The notes below the pieces were generated by a model. The model ran no database searches and was not told the DNA's origin. It was given only the letters and a program-made list of their open reading frames with translations. Shown here one piece after another: positions 44,378-57,151 of a stretch of DNA of 64,000 nucleotides. The translations under genes and the position numbers were made by a program. Source of the stretch: Trematomus loennbergii (lineage: Eukaryota; Chordata; Actinopteri; Perciformes; Nototheniidae); contig JAAOOA010000186.1 of the NCBI GenBank assembly GCA_012861695.1, positions 512,501 through 576,500 of the forward strand. The letters are read 5' to 3'. The number at the start of each line of letters is the position of its first letter. Within the stretch, counting starts at the first letter, position 1.

Positions 44378-45098
44378 GGTCTTACAAACCATATCAGAAT
44401 CTCACAAACTATTCTCTCTCACACAAAAAACAACATCTTAAACGCACCATCATACTCTCGTACACACACCACTATCGTCTTTTACAAACAACTATAATCT
44501 AATAGAACATTATAATAGTGTATGTGAAAGAGGATAGTAGTATGTGTGTAATCGGTAAACAATGTATGTAAGACAGAATAATAACCTATATAAGAGGGAA
44601 TAATAGTTCATGTGAATGACTATAGGTATGTGTATAAAACAGAATGATAGGGTGTGTGCATAAGAATAGTTATGAGTGTGAGAGAGTATGATTGAAAAGG
44701 AAGTGAGTTTGATTGAAAAGGAAGTTGGACTAAATTCTCAGTTCCTGATTGGCTCTACGTTTTTCGTCTGACGGACACCGCCCAAGAAAGGCAGTAGAAT
44801 CTTTATATATACAGTCTATGAGTAGAATGCTACTAATTTTCGCTATGCAACCTGAAGAGTAAAAGGGTCAAGTCCGTCAGAAAGCAATGACTGTAAGTGT
44901 AAGTGTGAGCCTTACACTGTAAGGATTAGTAACATGTATTGTGTTTATGTGATGACATTTGGAGATGTTTAAACTCAATGAGAAAATGCGTTAGCATTCA
45001 CGCTAGCGTTAACATACACGCTAGCGTTAGCCATACTAGCCTGTACACATGCTTATTGAACAGCTAGTGTAAATAACCCCATTTGTGTTCTGTGAGAC
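44378..45098 (+). repeat. Duplicated block D, copy 2
   Basis: Matches 38743-39610 but lacks about 90 bp present at 38787-38870. It has a 28-bp addition near 44810 (CTTTATATATACAGTCTATG) that is also found at 28857 and 33390. Confidence 0.88.
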
Positions 45099-45240
45099 TG
45101 AAGGGGATGTTGTATTGTTTTTGTTGCTTTCGTTGCAGTTTTATATACGTCTTAAATGTAATTTAGGTTAACTTCCTTTTTCATTTAGATGCTTTTATTT
45201 TGAAGGCGAGTTAACGCTGTTGACAGGAAGTTGTTGTTGC

Positions 45241-45914
45241 TCCCATCTTCAGAGCAATCTGACTATTATAACATTAGCGTTAAGAAAGCTTACTTAAATA
45301 TCTGCCACAACATAAGTAACCGGATCAGAGTAACATTACGTACAGTCCGCGGCACTGTGAGTGCAGACGTAGATGTGTCCCATTATCATTCATATCATAT
45401 CATATCACATCATAATGTATCATATATCTCCTTATCTGAGTCAGCTGAGCCGTATCTGGCCGTGCAACACTCACAGTGTCACATACTGGATGCAGAAGTA
45501 TTATTTTAAGCAACACATTAAGTTGATGAAACACTGGAGTCAAATGTAATTAAAGTCAGATCGTGTCTTAGACGGGGCAGTGATATCATAAACCTGTTAA
45601 TGTACGCATTCAAACACTTTCTCTGTTACCAGCTGTATTCACCTTGCAGGTGCAGCTATGTGGCTTTGATCCTGGATAAAGTGTTTAAGTCATGGATGTT
45701 TAAAGTTTAACTTCTTCATATTTGACTAATATTAAAGTTCACTTTTCATTCAGGAAGTATGACGCTGCGCTGTCAGTACGCTTGTCCATGTTTGTGATTG
45801 GTCGAATGCTCCAGATACCACCCTTTCATGTGAATGCGCACCTAACTAGATAGGACACGGCTGGCTTGAGCGATCCACTTGATAACCAGCGTCGTAGTAC
45901 AGCTTAGCGAGAGC
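45241..45914. mobile_element. TIR transposon AGGCCTGTAC type, copy B (inverted, both ends lost)
   Basis: Reverse complement of about 12000-11330 in copy A and of the equivalent part of copy C. It ends at AGCTTAGCGAGAGC without the TIR and is closer to copy C (CAAGTGGATCGCTCAAGC shared). Confidence 0.85.
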
Positions 45915-46010
45915 TAGGGATAAGAACGATTAATCGAATATTCGAAATTATTCAGGTATTCGAATATGAGTTATGAATGATACATTTTTTTTTTGTTTTT
46001 TGGGAGGGAC
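45915..46010. mobile_element. Remnant hAT end (CGATTAATCGAATATTCGAA type)
   Basis: ACGATTAATCGAATATTCGA and following text match a widespread teleost hAT terminus; no opposite end found. Confidence 0.5.
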
Positions 46011-46260
46011 GTTTAAGTTGATTACATATTATCAAATTGAATAATTCAATGTATACGACAGTGCCATAGCTAAATGTGTTAGGTGACGTCTAAAGGTGTG
46101 TTTTGCTCCGCTCACCGGTCCCTCACAGCGGGCAGAGCTGCAGGTGCTGATCTCTCTCTCTCGCGTCCGGTACTTCACTCGCGTTTATGTCCAAATCCAT
46201 CAGATCTAGCTAGTTCTAGCTAATGATATGGCTGCTGCCCCTGCCTACACGCAAATCACG

Positions 46261-46560
46261 CAGACTCAAACCTCATCTTATGCCCAAATGCGGCGCAAAT
46301 GCGCTCCGCAGCCGTTGGGAGGTTCCGGCGCTAACAGTTCATGAGCGTGCTCCCCCGCCCCCTGTCAACACTCGCGACAAGAGAGAGAGAGAGAGACAAG
46401 AAGCTAACAGCAGCAGTCACTTGACAGAGCTGTCACTCAATGTGACCACGCCCTAATTTATGCAAAAACCTTAAGACCTAATATAAATAAAAGGGTCATG
46501 TTAGAAAACAATTCACTCACAGATTCATAATCATGAAGGTGGAATCTAACTATATACATA
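46261..46560 (+). repeat. Empty-site paralogue of the copy 3 insertion
   Basis: 46261-46347 matches 32228-32314 and 46348-46560 matches 36670-36880, with no 4.35-kb element between. The join is at GAGCGTGCTCCC. Confidence 0.92.
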
Positions 46561-46858
46561 ATAATATTTATTGCATCCAGGGCTAGAAACGAGCATTTTC
46601 TGCTGTGAAATTGGGCATTTTAACATGGGGGTCTATGGAAATTGCTCCTTTCTGCAGTCATCGCCTATCGGCCAATATATGAACTGCAATTTGTGGCACT
46701 TCCGTATTGGCGTCCCGGCTCTTCCCCAGAGTTTGCCGCTTGTTCTCAACGTGAGTATCCTCGTAATTCGGTTTGTGTCGCTGTATCGACGCATAACTAA
46801 AGTTAAACAGTCACATCTTATCTGGATAAGTGGTGCAAAGTGCAGAATACCGTTTTGA

Positions 46859-48215
<1,357 letters not shown>

Positions 48216-48223
48216 CTGTGATC

Positions 48224-49530
48224 CAGAGATGGAGTACTCAAGTGCCGATTTTCGGGACTCGTGACTCGACTCGGACTCGCGCACTGATTGACGCGACTCG
48301 GACTTGGACTCGTGAATTCTCGCACACGATGACTTGGACTCGGACTCGGACTCGTGAATTATCGCGTACGCTGACTTGGACTCGGACTCGGACTCGTGAA
48401 TTTTTCCCCCACGATGACTCGGACTCGACTTGTACATTGACGCTCCTACTTGGACTCGGACTCGGACTCGAGCAAGTTTTCTATGGAGTCTGATGTCCTC
48501 TATCCTGGCATGTGCACCTGTGAGGCGAGTTCACGTACTGGGCCCCGCTATTCCAGTCTAAAGATGTCTAGAGACACACCACGCATCTTGCTGTATGCTT
48601 TCACACATTCTGCTTCCACATTGGAAAAGAGCAGCGCAAAATGCTCTATGTGGAAACAATATTGAAGAGAAGGCTCCGTAACACATTACTCTAAGGATCG
48701 AGTTCAGACATATAGGCTGTCTTGAACACTATCATCAGAGGAACGTGATCTAATCAATACATGAAGATTCAGCCGATAACACGAAAGCACACGGCTACTT
48801 AACATGCAGAATGACGTCATTTTGCATGCTAAGTAGCCATGTGCTTTCTGGGGCTAAATCTTCATCAGTAAACCGATTTAACCGGTAAAAGTTCCTTCAA
48901 AATAAGAGTCCCTATCTTATTACTATCAAAATAAAAGTGCAAAACGACAACTTTACCATAGGAAAATATTGGCATACAAATATAATCACTTCTCTAAAAG
49001 GTAACTCATTTTAAACATAGTTTATTTATATATAATAATAATGATATTAATATTAGTAATAAGCTTTATATTTGTATAGCACCTATTACAAGAATTGTAG
49101 CCAAACTGGCTTCACAGCAGTTCAATAGACAGATTAGTATAACATGACAGGATAAAAGCAATGTAGAGGAGCAGCTACATTTCAACACATATATCCACGA
49201 AGATTAATACATGAAGACTTGTGACTCGGACTTGACTTGGACTCTTCTTAGGTGACTCGGACTTGGACTCGGACTCGAACACAGGTAATGATGACTCGGA
49301 CTCGGACTCGACTCGGACACTCCTTGGGCGACTCGGACTTGGACTCGGACTGAACACAGGTAATGATGACTCGGACTCGGACTCGACTCGGACACTCCTT
49401 GGGTGACTCGGACTTGGATTCGGACTCGACTACGACTCTCCCTTGGTGACTCAGACTTGGACTCGGACTCGAAGAGTGGTGACTCGAGAGTGACTTGGAC
49501 TCGTGAATTGGTGACTTGACTACAACACTG
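48224..49530. mobile_element. Non-autonomous hAT with GACTCGGACT subterminal arrays
   Basis: Left end CAGAGATGGAGTACTCAAGT and right end (reverse complement) CAGTGTTGTAGTCAAGTCAC, with an exact 8-bp duplication CTGTGATC at 48216-48223 and 49531-49538. Both subterminal regions (48240-48475 and 49215-49510) are dense in GACTCGGACTTGGACTCG repeats, likely transposase-binding arrays; these create the Ser/Asp/Glu-rich frames. The centre holds a CRE palindrome and a dispersed-repeat fragment. Confidence 0.93.
48783..48848. repeat. 66-bp near-perfect palindrome centred on TGACGTCA
   Basis: Arms of 32 bp with three mismatches, no real loop, and ATGACGTCAT at the centre. Confidence 0.95.
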
Positions 49531-49550
49531 CTGTGATCACATGGTGCTGA

Positions 49551-49670
49551 GTCACTGTTTACCAGGACTGAGTCACTGTTTACCTGGACTGAGTCAGTGT
49601 TTACCTGGACTGAGTCAGTGTTTACCTGGACTGAGTCAGTGTTTACCTGGACTGAGTCAGTGTTTACCTG
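49551..49670. repeat. 21-bp minisatellite, left part
   Basis: About six units with core ACTGAGTCAGTGTTTACCTG. The array is interrupted by the 49671-51885 transposon and resumes at 51886. Confidence 0.97.
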
Positions 49671-50564
49671 AGGCCTGTACTACGAAGCCGGATTTTCCTA
49701 ACCTGGATATGTTTGAGTTAGCCGGTTGGCCCAATCCAAAACATACGCGCTCTCGCTAAGCTGTACTACGACGCTGGTTATCAAGTGGATCGCTCAAGCC
49801 AGCCGTGTCCTATCTAGTTAGGTGCGCGTTCACATGAAAGGGGTGGTATTTGGAGCATTCGACCAATCTCAAACATGGACAAGCGTACTGACAGCGCAGC
49901 GTCATACTTCCTGAATGAAAAGTGAACTTTAATATTAGTCAAATATGAAGAAGTTAAACTTTAAACATCCATGACTTAAACACTTTATCCAGGATCAAAG
50001 CCACATAGCTGCACCTGCAAGGTGAATACAGCTGGTAACAGAGAAAGTGTTTGAATGCGTACATTAACAGGTTTATGATATCACCGCCCCGTCCAAGACA
50101 CGAGTGGATCTGACTTTAATTACATTTGACTCGAGTGTTTCATCAACTTAATGTGTTGCTTAAAATAATACTTCTGCATACAGTATGTGACACTGTGAGT
50201 GTTGCACGGCCAGATACGGCTCAGCTGACTCAGATAAGGAAATATATGATACATTATGATGTGATGCAGTGGTGTCGCCTTGCATCCGGCTTTAGCCCCG
50301 AATGTGTTTTCTGTAGCCCCGGACAATTCTCCCTCAATAATATAATACATTAACCGTGCTTTACGTGAACCTCATCATGACACGAGAGGACGGCAGCACT
50401 GTAATTTCCCGTGTTCAGTGAATGCAACAGAGGCATGACACCAGACCAATCAGAGAGTTGCATGGAAATAAACGTGTGCTTGTGTCATTCAAGCTTGGCT
50501 CTGTGTGTGTGTGTGGCAATAGCGCATTTGTGATAGAGAGAGAGAGAGGGAGAGAGGGAGAGAG

Positions 50565-50595
<31 letters not shown>

Positions 50596-51885
50596 GGAGA
50601 GAGGGAGAGAAAGAGGGAGGGAGGGACCGGTGTCAGCAGGGACCGTGTTGTTAGCATCTGGTTAGCTAGCTGCACTAACGGACATAAGGAGCTGTTTGTT
50701 CCACAAGAAGCTGGAGGAGAGTCCTCTCCTCTCAGACTGAGAGACTCAGGTGAGCTAAAGGACTCTCCTCTCAAACTGAGAGACTCAGGTGAGCTAAAGG
50801 ACTCTCTGAGTGTTTAGATAGTTAACTTTAGTCTAAGTTATCTCAGTGGGTCTCAAACGGTTTGGTCACAAATTATTCAAAAGATTATTTACGCGGCACA
50901 CCTTCATATGATCATTATAGTTATAAAAAAATAAGAGAATAAAGGAAAAGTTATGAAACTATATGGCAGTAAAACAAGAATAGAGTTTAAAAGGGGAGTG
51001 ATTAGTAAAATATCCATAAAGAAAAAGTACATCTGTTTACAGTTCTGTTTCATATGGGTGTTGAGAGAGGTATCCATAGATCTCTTCATGCTGCTCTCAA
51101 AGTGCACCAGATTGATGCTTTTAACTTTAATATTTAAAAAAAAATCTTCCCGGGGGAGCATCCCCCAGACCCCCCTAGAGAGGTGAGGTCCGCCCCCCAC
51201 TCATAAAAAATACCACTTTACCCCTACCTATATGCCGTGAGCTGATTATCGAGCCTTCATTGTAACAGTCGCGGGTGTACTGTGTGTGTGCGTGTGGGGA
51301 GTGTTGCAGTAAAAAATGCCACTGTAGTGCCGCCGCCACTGTGGGCTAAGCCCCGAATGTTTTCAGGTCCAGGCGACGCCCCTGGTGATGTGATATGAAT
51401 GATAATGGGACACATCGACGTCTGCACTCACAGTGCCGCCGACTGTACTTAATGTTACTCTGATCCGGTTACTTATGTTGTGGCAGATATTTAAGTAAGC
51501 TTTCTTAATGCTAATGTTATAATAGTCAGATTGCTCTGAAGATGGGAGGGGATATTCTATTCATTTTCACGTTCACACAGTCTGTGATTTTTGCCGGCCG
51601 TTTTTCCTGCAACGGCAGTTTTTCTGTATTTCCTCTATCCTGTAATATGACTTGATCGCTTTAAACTCCGCACACGGAGCTCTGATTGGTCAGCAGGCGG
51701 TGCTTTCACTGAGTTGATCTCTTAGCCTGCAACCTAACCTCCTCCCGAGGAGGTTAGCCGCTCAGCATAAGTTACCATGGAGATCTAGCCCGCTAAAAAG
51801 GGAACTAGCGTCGTAGGACCGGAAAGCCCGAGTTTTCCCTGAAGTCAGCCGGCTAAGCGAAAATCCGGCTTCGTAGTACAGGCCT
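49671..51885. mobile_element. TIR transposon AGGCCTGTAC type, copy C
   Basis: Ends AGGCCTGTACTACGAAGCC on both strands, inserted in the 21-bp minisatellite with CTG duplicated (49668-49670 and 51886-51888). After removing the nested hAT (50266-51386 plus its 8-bp duplication) it is about 1,086 bp and closely matches copy A, with some extra sequence near 51655-51735. Confidence 0.92.
50266..51386. mobile_element. hAT nested in copy C
   Basis: Ends GCAGTGGTGTCGCC and (reverse complement) ACCAGGGGCGTCGCC, with an exact 8-bp duplication GATGTGAT at 50258-50265 and 51387-51394. GCCCCGAATGT occurs near both ends in inverted orientation. Interior: a (GA)n tract at 50535-50625 and a 40-bp tandem duplication (GAGAGACTCAGGTGAGCTAA, at 50737 and 50777). 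Copies A and B show the empty site. Confidence 0.94.
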
Positions 51886-51960
51886 CTGGACTGAGTCAGT
51901 GTTTACTTGGACAGAGTCAGTGTTTACCTGGACAGAGTCAGTGTTTACCTGGACAGGACA
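51886..51960. repeat. 21-bp minisatellite, right part
   Basis: Three or four further units, with GGACAGAGTCAGTG variants. Confidence 0.95.
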
Positions 51961-52929
51961 CATGTTTCTTGATGCTGATTCTAAACATCTGTCTGAAATA
52001 TTGTGTAGGGTTTCTCTCTGAGTGAAAGCAGAATGGGTTTAGAAAGATCTCCATGTACTGTTGTCAGTGTTTCAGGTAGAATGAGTTGCAGTCTGATTGT
52101 TCTCTGAGTTCTCGTCATCAGAGAGAAATGCAGGGCGTGTCAGAACCCGCTCTAACAAGTTGTGACTGTTTTTATGTCTAACTCTTAATAGTCTGAATAA
52201 GGGAAGGAGTGTCTTCCAACACTGACCTGGTTTCACTGAATAGCCTTGAAAATGTTAAATGTTTTTTTTTAAGTTTTAGATTATACATCTGGGACTAGAT
52301 TGCCCGAATTCGAAAAATATATATAACAGTACATGTTTTGATATATATGTTGGGCTATACAAAAATTAGCATGAAAAGTAAATGGGAGATTATATCAAAC
52401 TTCAAAAATATTCTTCCCATAGATTTGAACCTCATTGTAACTTAGTTATCAGGGAACTTGTTTTTCCTATTTTCAATGATATATCAAAAACACATTTCTT
52501 ATCAGTTCACAAAAGACCTCGTTTTAATTAAAGTCCGTAACTGCTTTCATGTAATTAACGTACATATTTTAAGCCAAACAATTATGTTTTTTCTAAACCT
52601 AACAAAGAAGTTTTATTGAATGGTTACTGAGCGCAGTTCAGTTGTGTGGGATATTTAGTGGGGGGCTGGGCTGTACATTACCTGTGGATGTACATTGAAG
52701 TGACTGTTTGTGTGTGCTGTGATACACTGTGACACACTAACACATTTAGGGGTCAACACACTGGGTTTCTGTGTGGTTCTGGGGCTGTGGGGAACATTCT
52801 GGGCTGGTCCGGTCCTGTTGAGGCTCCAACAAGGTTCCTGAATATCTGAGAGGAGGAGCTACCTGTGATGTAAAGCTTGTGGTAATGAATGAGCATGTTG
52901 TTGTGTTTGTGTGAAGGTGGGGCTCTGCT
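51961..52929. other. No exon recognised, upstream of the NLR leader
   Basis: Probably promoter or 5' UTR side of the NLR gene; no motif is placed with confidence. Confidence 0.4.
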
Positions 52930-52995
52930 ATGGATCAGTGTGAGGACAGAGAGGAGGAAGCCCCCCCCTCTAAAAGCTCTGGGGAACATGACATC
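52930..52995 (+). pseudogene. NLR leader exon (MDQCEDREE)
   Basis: The ATG at 52930 opens M-D-Q-C-E-D-R-E-E, then APPSKSSGEHD. This M(N/D)QCEDREExxPPSK(x)xxGEHD leader is characteristic of the large fish-specific NLR family (NLR-C; often annotated NLRC3- or NLRP12-like). The leader has no known enzymatic role and precedes the Pro/Gly linker exon. The exact 3' splice boundary is not clear; the frame runs on past 52995. It is called pseudogene because later exons of the same gene are broken or missing. Confidence 0.75.
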
Positions 52996-53077
52996 TCCAC
53001 CTGTCCATCACTCTTCTCCATGTCACAGCTCAGCACTCATTATTCACTCAAAGCTCTGTGTCTCTTCTAGCCCATAG

Positions 53078-53212
53078 CAAACACCACACTCTGCTGGACC
53101 TGGACCTGGACCTGGACCTGGACCTGGACCTGGACCTGGACCTGGACCTGGACCTGGACCTGGACCCAGCTCTGTGTCCAGTAACCAGCTTACTGCCAGA
53201 GACCAGAACCAG
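53078..53212 (+). pseudogene. NLR Gly-Pro linker exon
   Basis: After a TAG acceptor at 53077 the frame reads QTPHSAGPGPGP and continues as a Gly-Pro repeat to PSSVSSNQLTARDQNQ, ending at AG|GTGTGG. Fish NLR-C genes commonly carry a PGPGP linker followed by a Ser-rich stretch after the leader. The repeat comes from about 11 copies of GGACCT (53097-53164); the competing Asp-Leu frame over the same bases is a shadow. Splice sites are inferred from consensus and frame only. Confidence 0.6.
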
Positions 53213-53412
53213 GTGTGGTCGCCGGCTGAGTCACTCTCTTATTTCTCTCATGGTACTTATTTGTACCAGTAGGTCAACTTGGTTTGCAGAAGTAAGAAAA
53301 GGTATCCATTGTGGCACATGCTTCATACAATATAGACAACAGACACATCTTTAAAAAGTCCCTCTGGCTCCAGAACATCCACAAAGCTGTTTTTAAACCT
53401 CTTGGTTCTACA

Positions 53413-53640
53413 CCTTTAGGAAGATTAACCTCCGGCCCGAAGGAAGAAGCTGAAGCTCAGGTTGCAGGGGGTGGGAGTCTTCATTGAACATGGAGTTAGA
53501 CAGCCTCTGTAACTGTCTGATGAGCAGGGGCTCCAGGTTTAGCTGTGACTCACCAGTCAGTCTGCTAGACCACTTTATGATCTGACTGAGACAGTTTCTG
53601 CTCTTTAAAGTCAGGTTACCAAACCAAGACATTAAAGGAA
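53413..53640 (-). pseudogene. C-terminal LINE ORF2 fragment
   Basis: The minus strand begins M-S-W-F-G-N-L-T-L-K and ends HPLQPELQLLPSGRRL. The SWFGNLxLKxxNxLxxIVKWS and LPSGRR motifs mark the C-terminus of a common fish non-LTR retrotransposon. About 75 codons, in the NLR intron. Confidence 0.75.
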
Positions 53641-53716
53641 AAGACAGAACTCACTGTGCTGACTGTCTTCAAGTTTAGGATTGACTTCCTGAATGTCGAC
53701 ATTGAATTGAAGCCAT

Positions 53717-54316
53717 TGTTACGCCCAGGTCTAGGGGAACCTAGGCGCAGCACAAAATGTGCACTCTCCCCACTCTTCCCATTCCCAAGAACATGGACAC
53801 CGAGACAGAGAAAGCCGTTTGGTCATTTTAATTACCAAAGTTTTTACAAGGAGGCGCAACAACCCACAAAACAAACAAATCTTTGAACACATAAATCTTG
53901 CCTAACAAATAAGAAAAATAAACGTACAGGCTTCTTACCTACTCTGACGTAAAAACAGGAGAAAACGAGAATAAACCAAAAGAAAAGGGTTTCACACAGG
54001 TTAAAGTAGTTTCTACTTCTGAGGTTTCAAAACAAGCAAAATGACTGGTGTACGGTATAAGTACACCCACAGCACAACAGAACAGATATATATATACGCA
54101 ACAGTGTTGGGAGTAGGAGAAGTCGAGTCAGAGAGGGCCGAGGAACTGCACGGCTGCAGCTTAAATGCTCCCGTCTCCTCAGGTGGACCAATCAGCCTGT
54201 CGAGGGCAGCCAATCAGCTACCGGGCACCACCTGCTTACTCACACGCAGCCACACAGACACAGGAGGAAGAAGAAATATCTGCACACAAATGACATAACG
54301 ACCCAGGGTCGTAACA
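53717..54316. mobile_element. Solo LTR, 600 bp
   Basis: Starts TGTTACG and ends CGTAACA, with a 4-bp target duplication CCAT at 53713-53716 and 54317-54320. No interior retroelement sequence, so it is a solo LTR left by recombination. The TG...CA ends and 4-bp duplication suit a Gypsy- or ERV-type element. It lies in the intron before the Pyrin exon. Confidence 0.85.
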
Positions 54317-54443
54317 CCATTCAAAGTCACATGGCAGCTGTTCTTTGGATCCCGAAGGCCTGTTATGGTTTTAAAAAGTACAAAATAAGAACATATAGTT
54401 CTGTAAGATAAATATTTTCTTTCTTGGTATCTTTGCTCTGCAG

Positions 54444-54761
54444 GTAGAAAAGATGGAGACACATAAAGTCCTATTAAAAACTTTAAAAGATTTGAAGGAA
54501 GAGGAATTTGAAGAATTCAAGTGGCACCTGAGAGAGGTCCTAGAACTCCCAGGAATCCCAAAGAGTGAACTAGAGAAAGCAAACCGGATGGAAACAGTGG
54601 ATCTGATGCGTACGCACTACGGCAGACACGACATTAAAGTGACCAGAGAAGTTTTGAAGGAGATCCCGAGGAATGATCTATTAGAGCATTATCAGAATCC
54701 TCATCAGAATCCTCATCAGAATCATCAGAATCCTCATCAGAATCCTCATCAGACCCTAAAG
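54444..54761 (+). CDS. Pyrin (PYD) domain exon of a fish NLR
   Basis: The exon follows a TTTGCTCTGCAG acceptor, has its ATG-containing frame from 54453 and ends at AAAG|GTAGGT in phase 0. Residues 1-82 form a death-fold Pyrin domain: LLKTLKDLKEEEFEEFKWHL in helices 1-2, the IPKSELEKANRMETVDLM segment, then TREVLKEIPRNDLLEHY in helices 5-6. PYDs recruit adaptors such as ASC in the cytosol to build inflammasome-like signalling complexes. The C-terminus is a (N-P-H-Q)n repeat from a 12-bp CAGAATCCTCAT motif, 54685-54750, which replaces the usual linker. The domain itself is intact; the gene around it is not, because no NACHT exon follows. Confidence 0.88.
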
Positions 54762-55777
54762 GTAGGTCTTTAAAAAAGAGTGTACCAAAATATAGCTATA
54801 TATATAAATATAATTTTTTTTTTTTCACAGCCATGCATCATGTTTTTAGACTCCTGATATCCCCTCAGAGAACCATCACCTCCACATGGTGTTGGGGCTG
54901 AGGTACCCCTGAAAGCAGAGAGGTCAGGGTCACTAGTTTCTGGCAAGGTCACCCTGTTGGTTCCAGGTGAGGGGTAGTAGAACCTTTATAGATCAGCATT
55001 TTAGGAATCCAATTACCTTCCAAAATATGTCGCCTTTCGTCTCTTCCTAACCACAATTCCTTAACCTTTGTGAAACTGCTGACTCAGTCTCAGGATGTTG
55101 AATGGGACTGATGCACACTGAGTTCAGGAGGCAGAGCTGAGGGCTTAGAGAACAGCTGTTGTTGCTCAGGTGGTCAGAAGGGGCCACAGGGACACACTGT
55201 GGAGGTTTGTCCTGACATAGGATTGGACAGTTGTGATTTAAATTCCTGTTCAATGTTGCATGGAGGCAGACAGTGTCATTGTCCATGCTTTAAAGGGGAC
55301 TGTAGGGTAAGCTCTAAACATCAGAGGAGCACATTGCTCAGCCTCACTGGGATTGCTCACTGCAGATTCTGTCCTAGTCATTACTAACGGCCCAGCCCCC
55401 TACAGGTGGAAGGAGGTATCATTTGCCGTCCAACATGACTTGGGGAGGAAGGGACGGGTTATTACTGTGACCCCCCAGGGTGTCTTGTAGATGGTAGGCT
55501 ACTGCAGGAGTATACTGCGACACAGTAAGAGCCATCCACTTCCTGTATAACTGGAGAGAGAGCTGTGTCCACACCCTCAGTGGGTGTTGGGATCTGCTGG
55601 TATCGTGCCTCATCTCCCAGCAGCAGGAATAAGAGTCAGTCAGGTTTAGGGCCATGGTTCTCTGTGGGAAAACTGATGGTTCTCTGTGGGGTGGAACTTA
55701 TACTGGACAATGTACAAATAATTCTGCAACAAGATCCAGTGACTTGATATAAGGAAAATAACCTGCTATTTTGTCAG
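54762..55777. other. Region where the FISNA/NACHT exon would be expected; none found
   Basis: In this gene family a long exon (about 1.7 kb) coding FISNA, NACHT and helical domains normally lies between PYD and LRR exons. Here only 1.0 kb separates them, and neither strand shows a Walker A (GxxGxGKT/S) or a long open frame. Its content is not otherwise recognised. Confidence 0.7.
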
Positions 55778-56108
55778 AGGAAGGCTGTGTTTCTCTGGCT
55801 TCAGCTCTGAGCTCCAACGCCTCCCATCTGAGAGAGCTGGACCTGAGCTGCAATCAGCTACAATCATCCAGGAGACTCATAGGCCACATTGGATTTCTCA
55901 ATTGTGAGGCATTTTGGGACATTGTTGAGCTTCATATACAGCAGAGTTGGATTCAGCACCCCTTAATACCCCTAGAAATGTTGTATAGCATGAATAAACA
56001 CAAAATGCCTTTGGGGTTCTGATTTTGTGAAAATTGACCCCGTCTATCAGGAGAGAAGCTGCTTTCTGCTGGACGGGAGGATCCACTCTGCAGTCTGGAG
56101 ACACTCAG
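55778..56108 (+). pseudogene. NLR leucine-rich-repeat exon, split by a 172-bp insertion
   Basis: After a TTTTGTCAG acceptor it reads EEGCVSLASALSSNASHL, then RELDLSCNQL, and resumes at 56048 with SGEKLLSAGREDPLCSLETL and a CAG|GTATGG donor. This is one standard NLR-C ribonuclease-inhibitor-type LRR exon, which normally measures about 170 bp. The interruption (55876-56047) is flanked by CAGGAGA on both sides, so an inserted element with a 7-bp target duplication is likely. With the insertion the frame is closed. LRRs sense ligands and hold NLRs inactive. Confidence 0.82.
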
Positions 56109-57151
56109 GTATGGACAGACTGACTTCCTCCTATTATTCTAATTTCATCTCCTTCATCTCTGGTCTTCCATCATGAAGGACGTCTCATTTCCCTTGATTA
56201 TGTTCACTGCAGTGAGTTAACCTTCAAGTCTTATTACATGGAAACAGCCATTCAGTCCAAACATCAGAACCACTGGTTTCCTGGCTCTAGGGAGGATAAT
56301 GATGGTCAGTTTATGGATTTGGTTCTGACTGAGATATCTCACCAACTGCTAAATGTGTTGAGATGAGATTCTGTTTGACATTTATGATTCCCAGAGGGAC
56401 GATCGGGACTTTTCCACCTGCACCACCGTGACATGTGATTGAATTGATAAAGACTCTCTGATTATCTTTACATCATTTCTTCTTCTTCTTCTTCTTCTTC
56501 TCTCAAGTGCATGAGTCGGAAGAAGCAACGTGGATTTTCTATCCTTTTTAGACTTTTCTATAATCAATAATGTTGGATATCTTGAACACACTCATTCATT
56601 ATTCTTGAAGTCACACACACTGAAGTTTACTGATCTGGTTACATTTCAAACTGCATCATGTACAGAGCAAGAGATCATCTACTTCCTAGGACACTACAGA
56701 CGTTGTTCATAGACAGAGAGGGGGGGTATCATCTGAGAGGAGATCTACATCTGAAACAACTCAAGGTCAGAAGAACTCTGAGAAGAGCAGAACAATCTGT
56801 GGGGGGGGGGTTTCATGGAGCGGCTTGGAGCAGGAGTTCAAACAAAGCACACATAGCATTCACTTTGAAGGATGCACAGAAACACTTCTTTGGGAAAGTA
56901 TGAGAATGAAGAAAGGAGATTGAAGAGGAGAAATGATTGTAAATGTATAAATGTAAATATGTAAGTAGGAATAACTTTCAGAGATGATTGAAAGGATAAT
57001 CATTGATCAGCAGGAAGTGAGGGGGATCAATAAGCATCTGCTCCCTCCTGCTCCCTTCGGACACATAGGATTTATTATTATGATGAACATTGATAAATAC
57101 TTTATTCTAACAATACGCTGTTCTGTTTCTCACATGTGTTTCTTCCTCCAG
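56109..57151. other. Intron, with (TTC)n tract
   Basis: A (TTC)n tract at 56475-56503 and a G-run near 56800. No further LRR exon is visible. Confidence 0.5.

Noticed and set aside
53058..53354. Frame with (Asp-Leu)n repeats over the GGACCT tract
   Set aside because: The Gly-Pro frame fits the known fish NLR linker; the Asp-Leu frame is a shadow.
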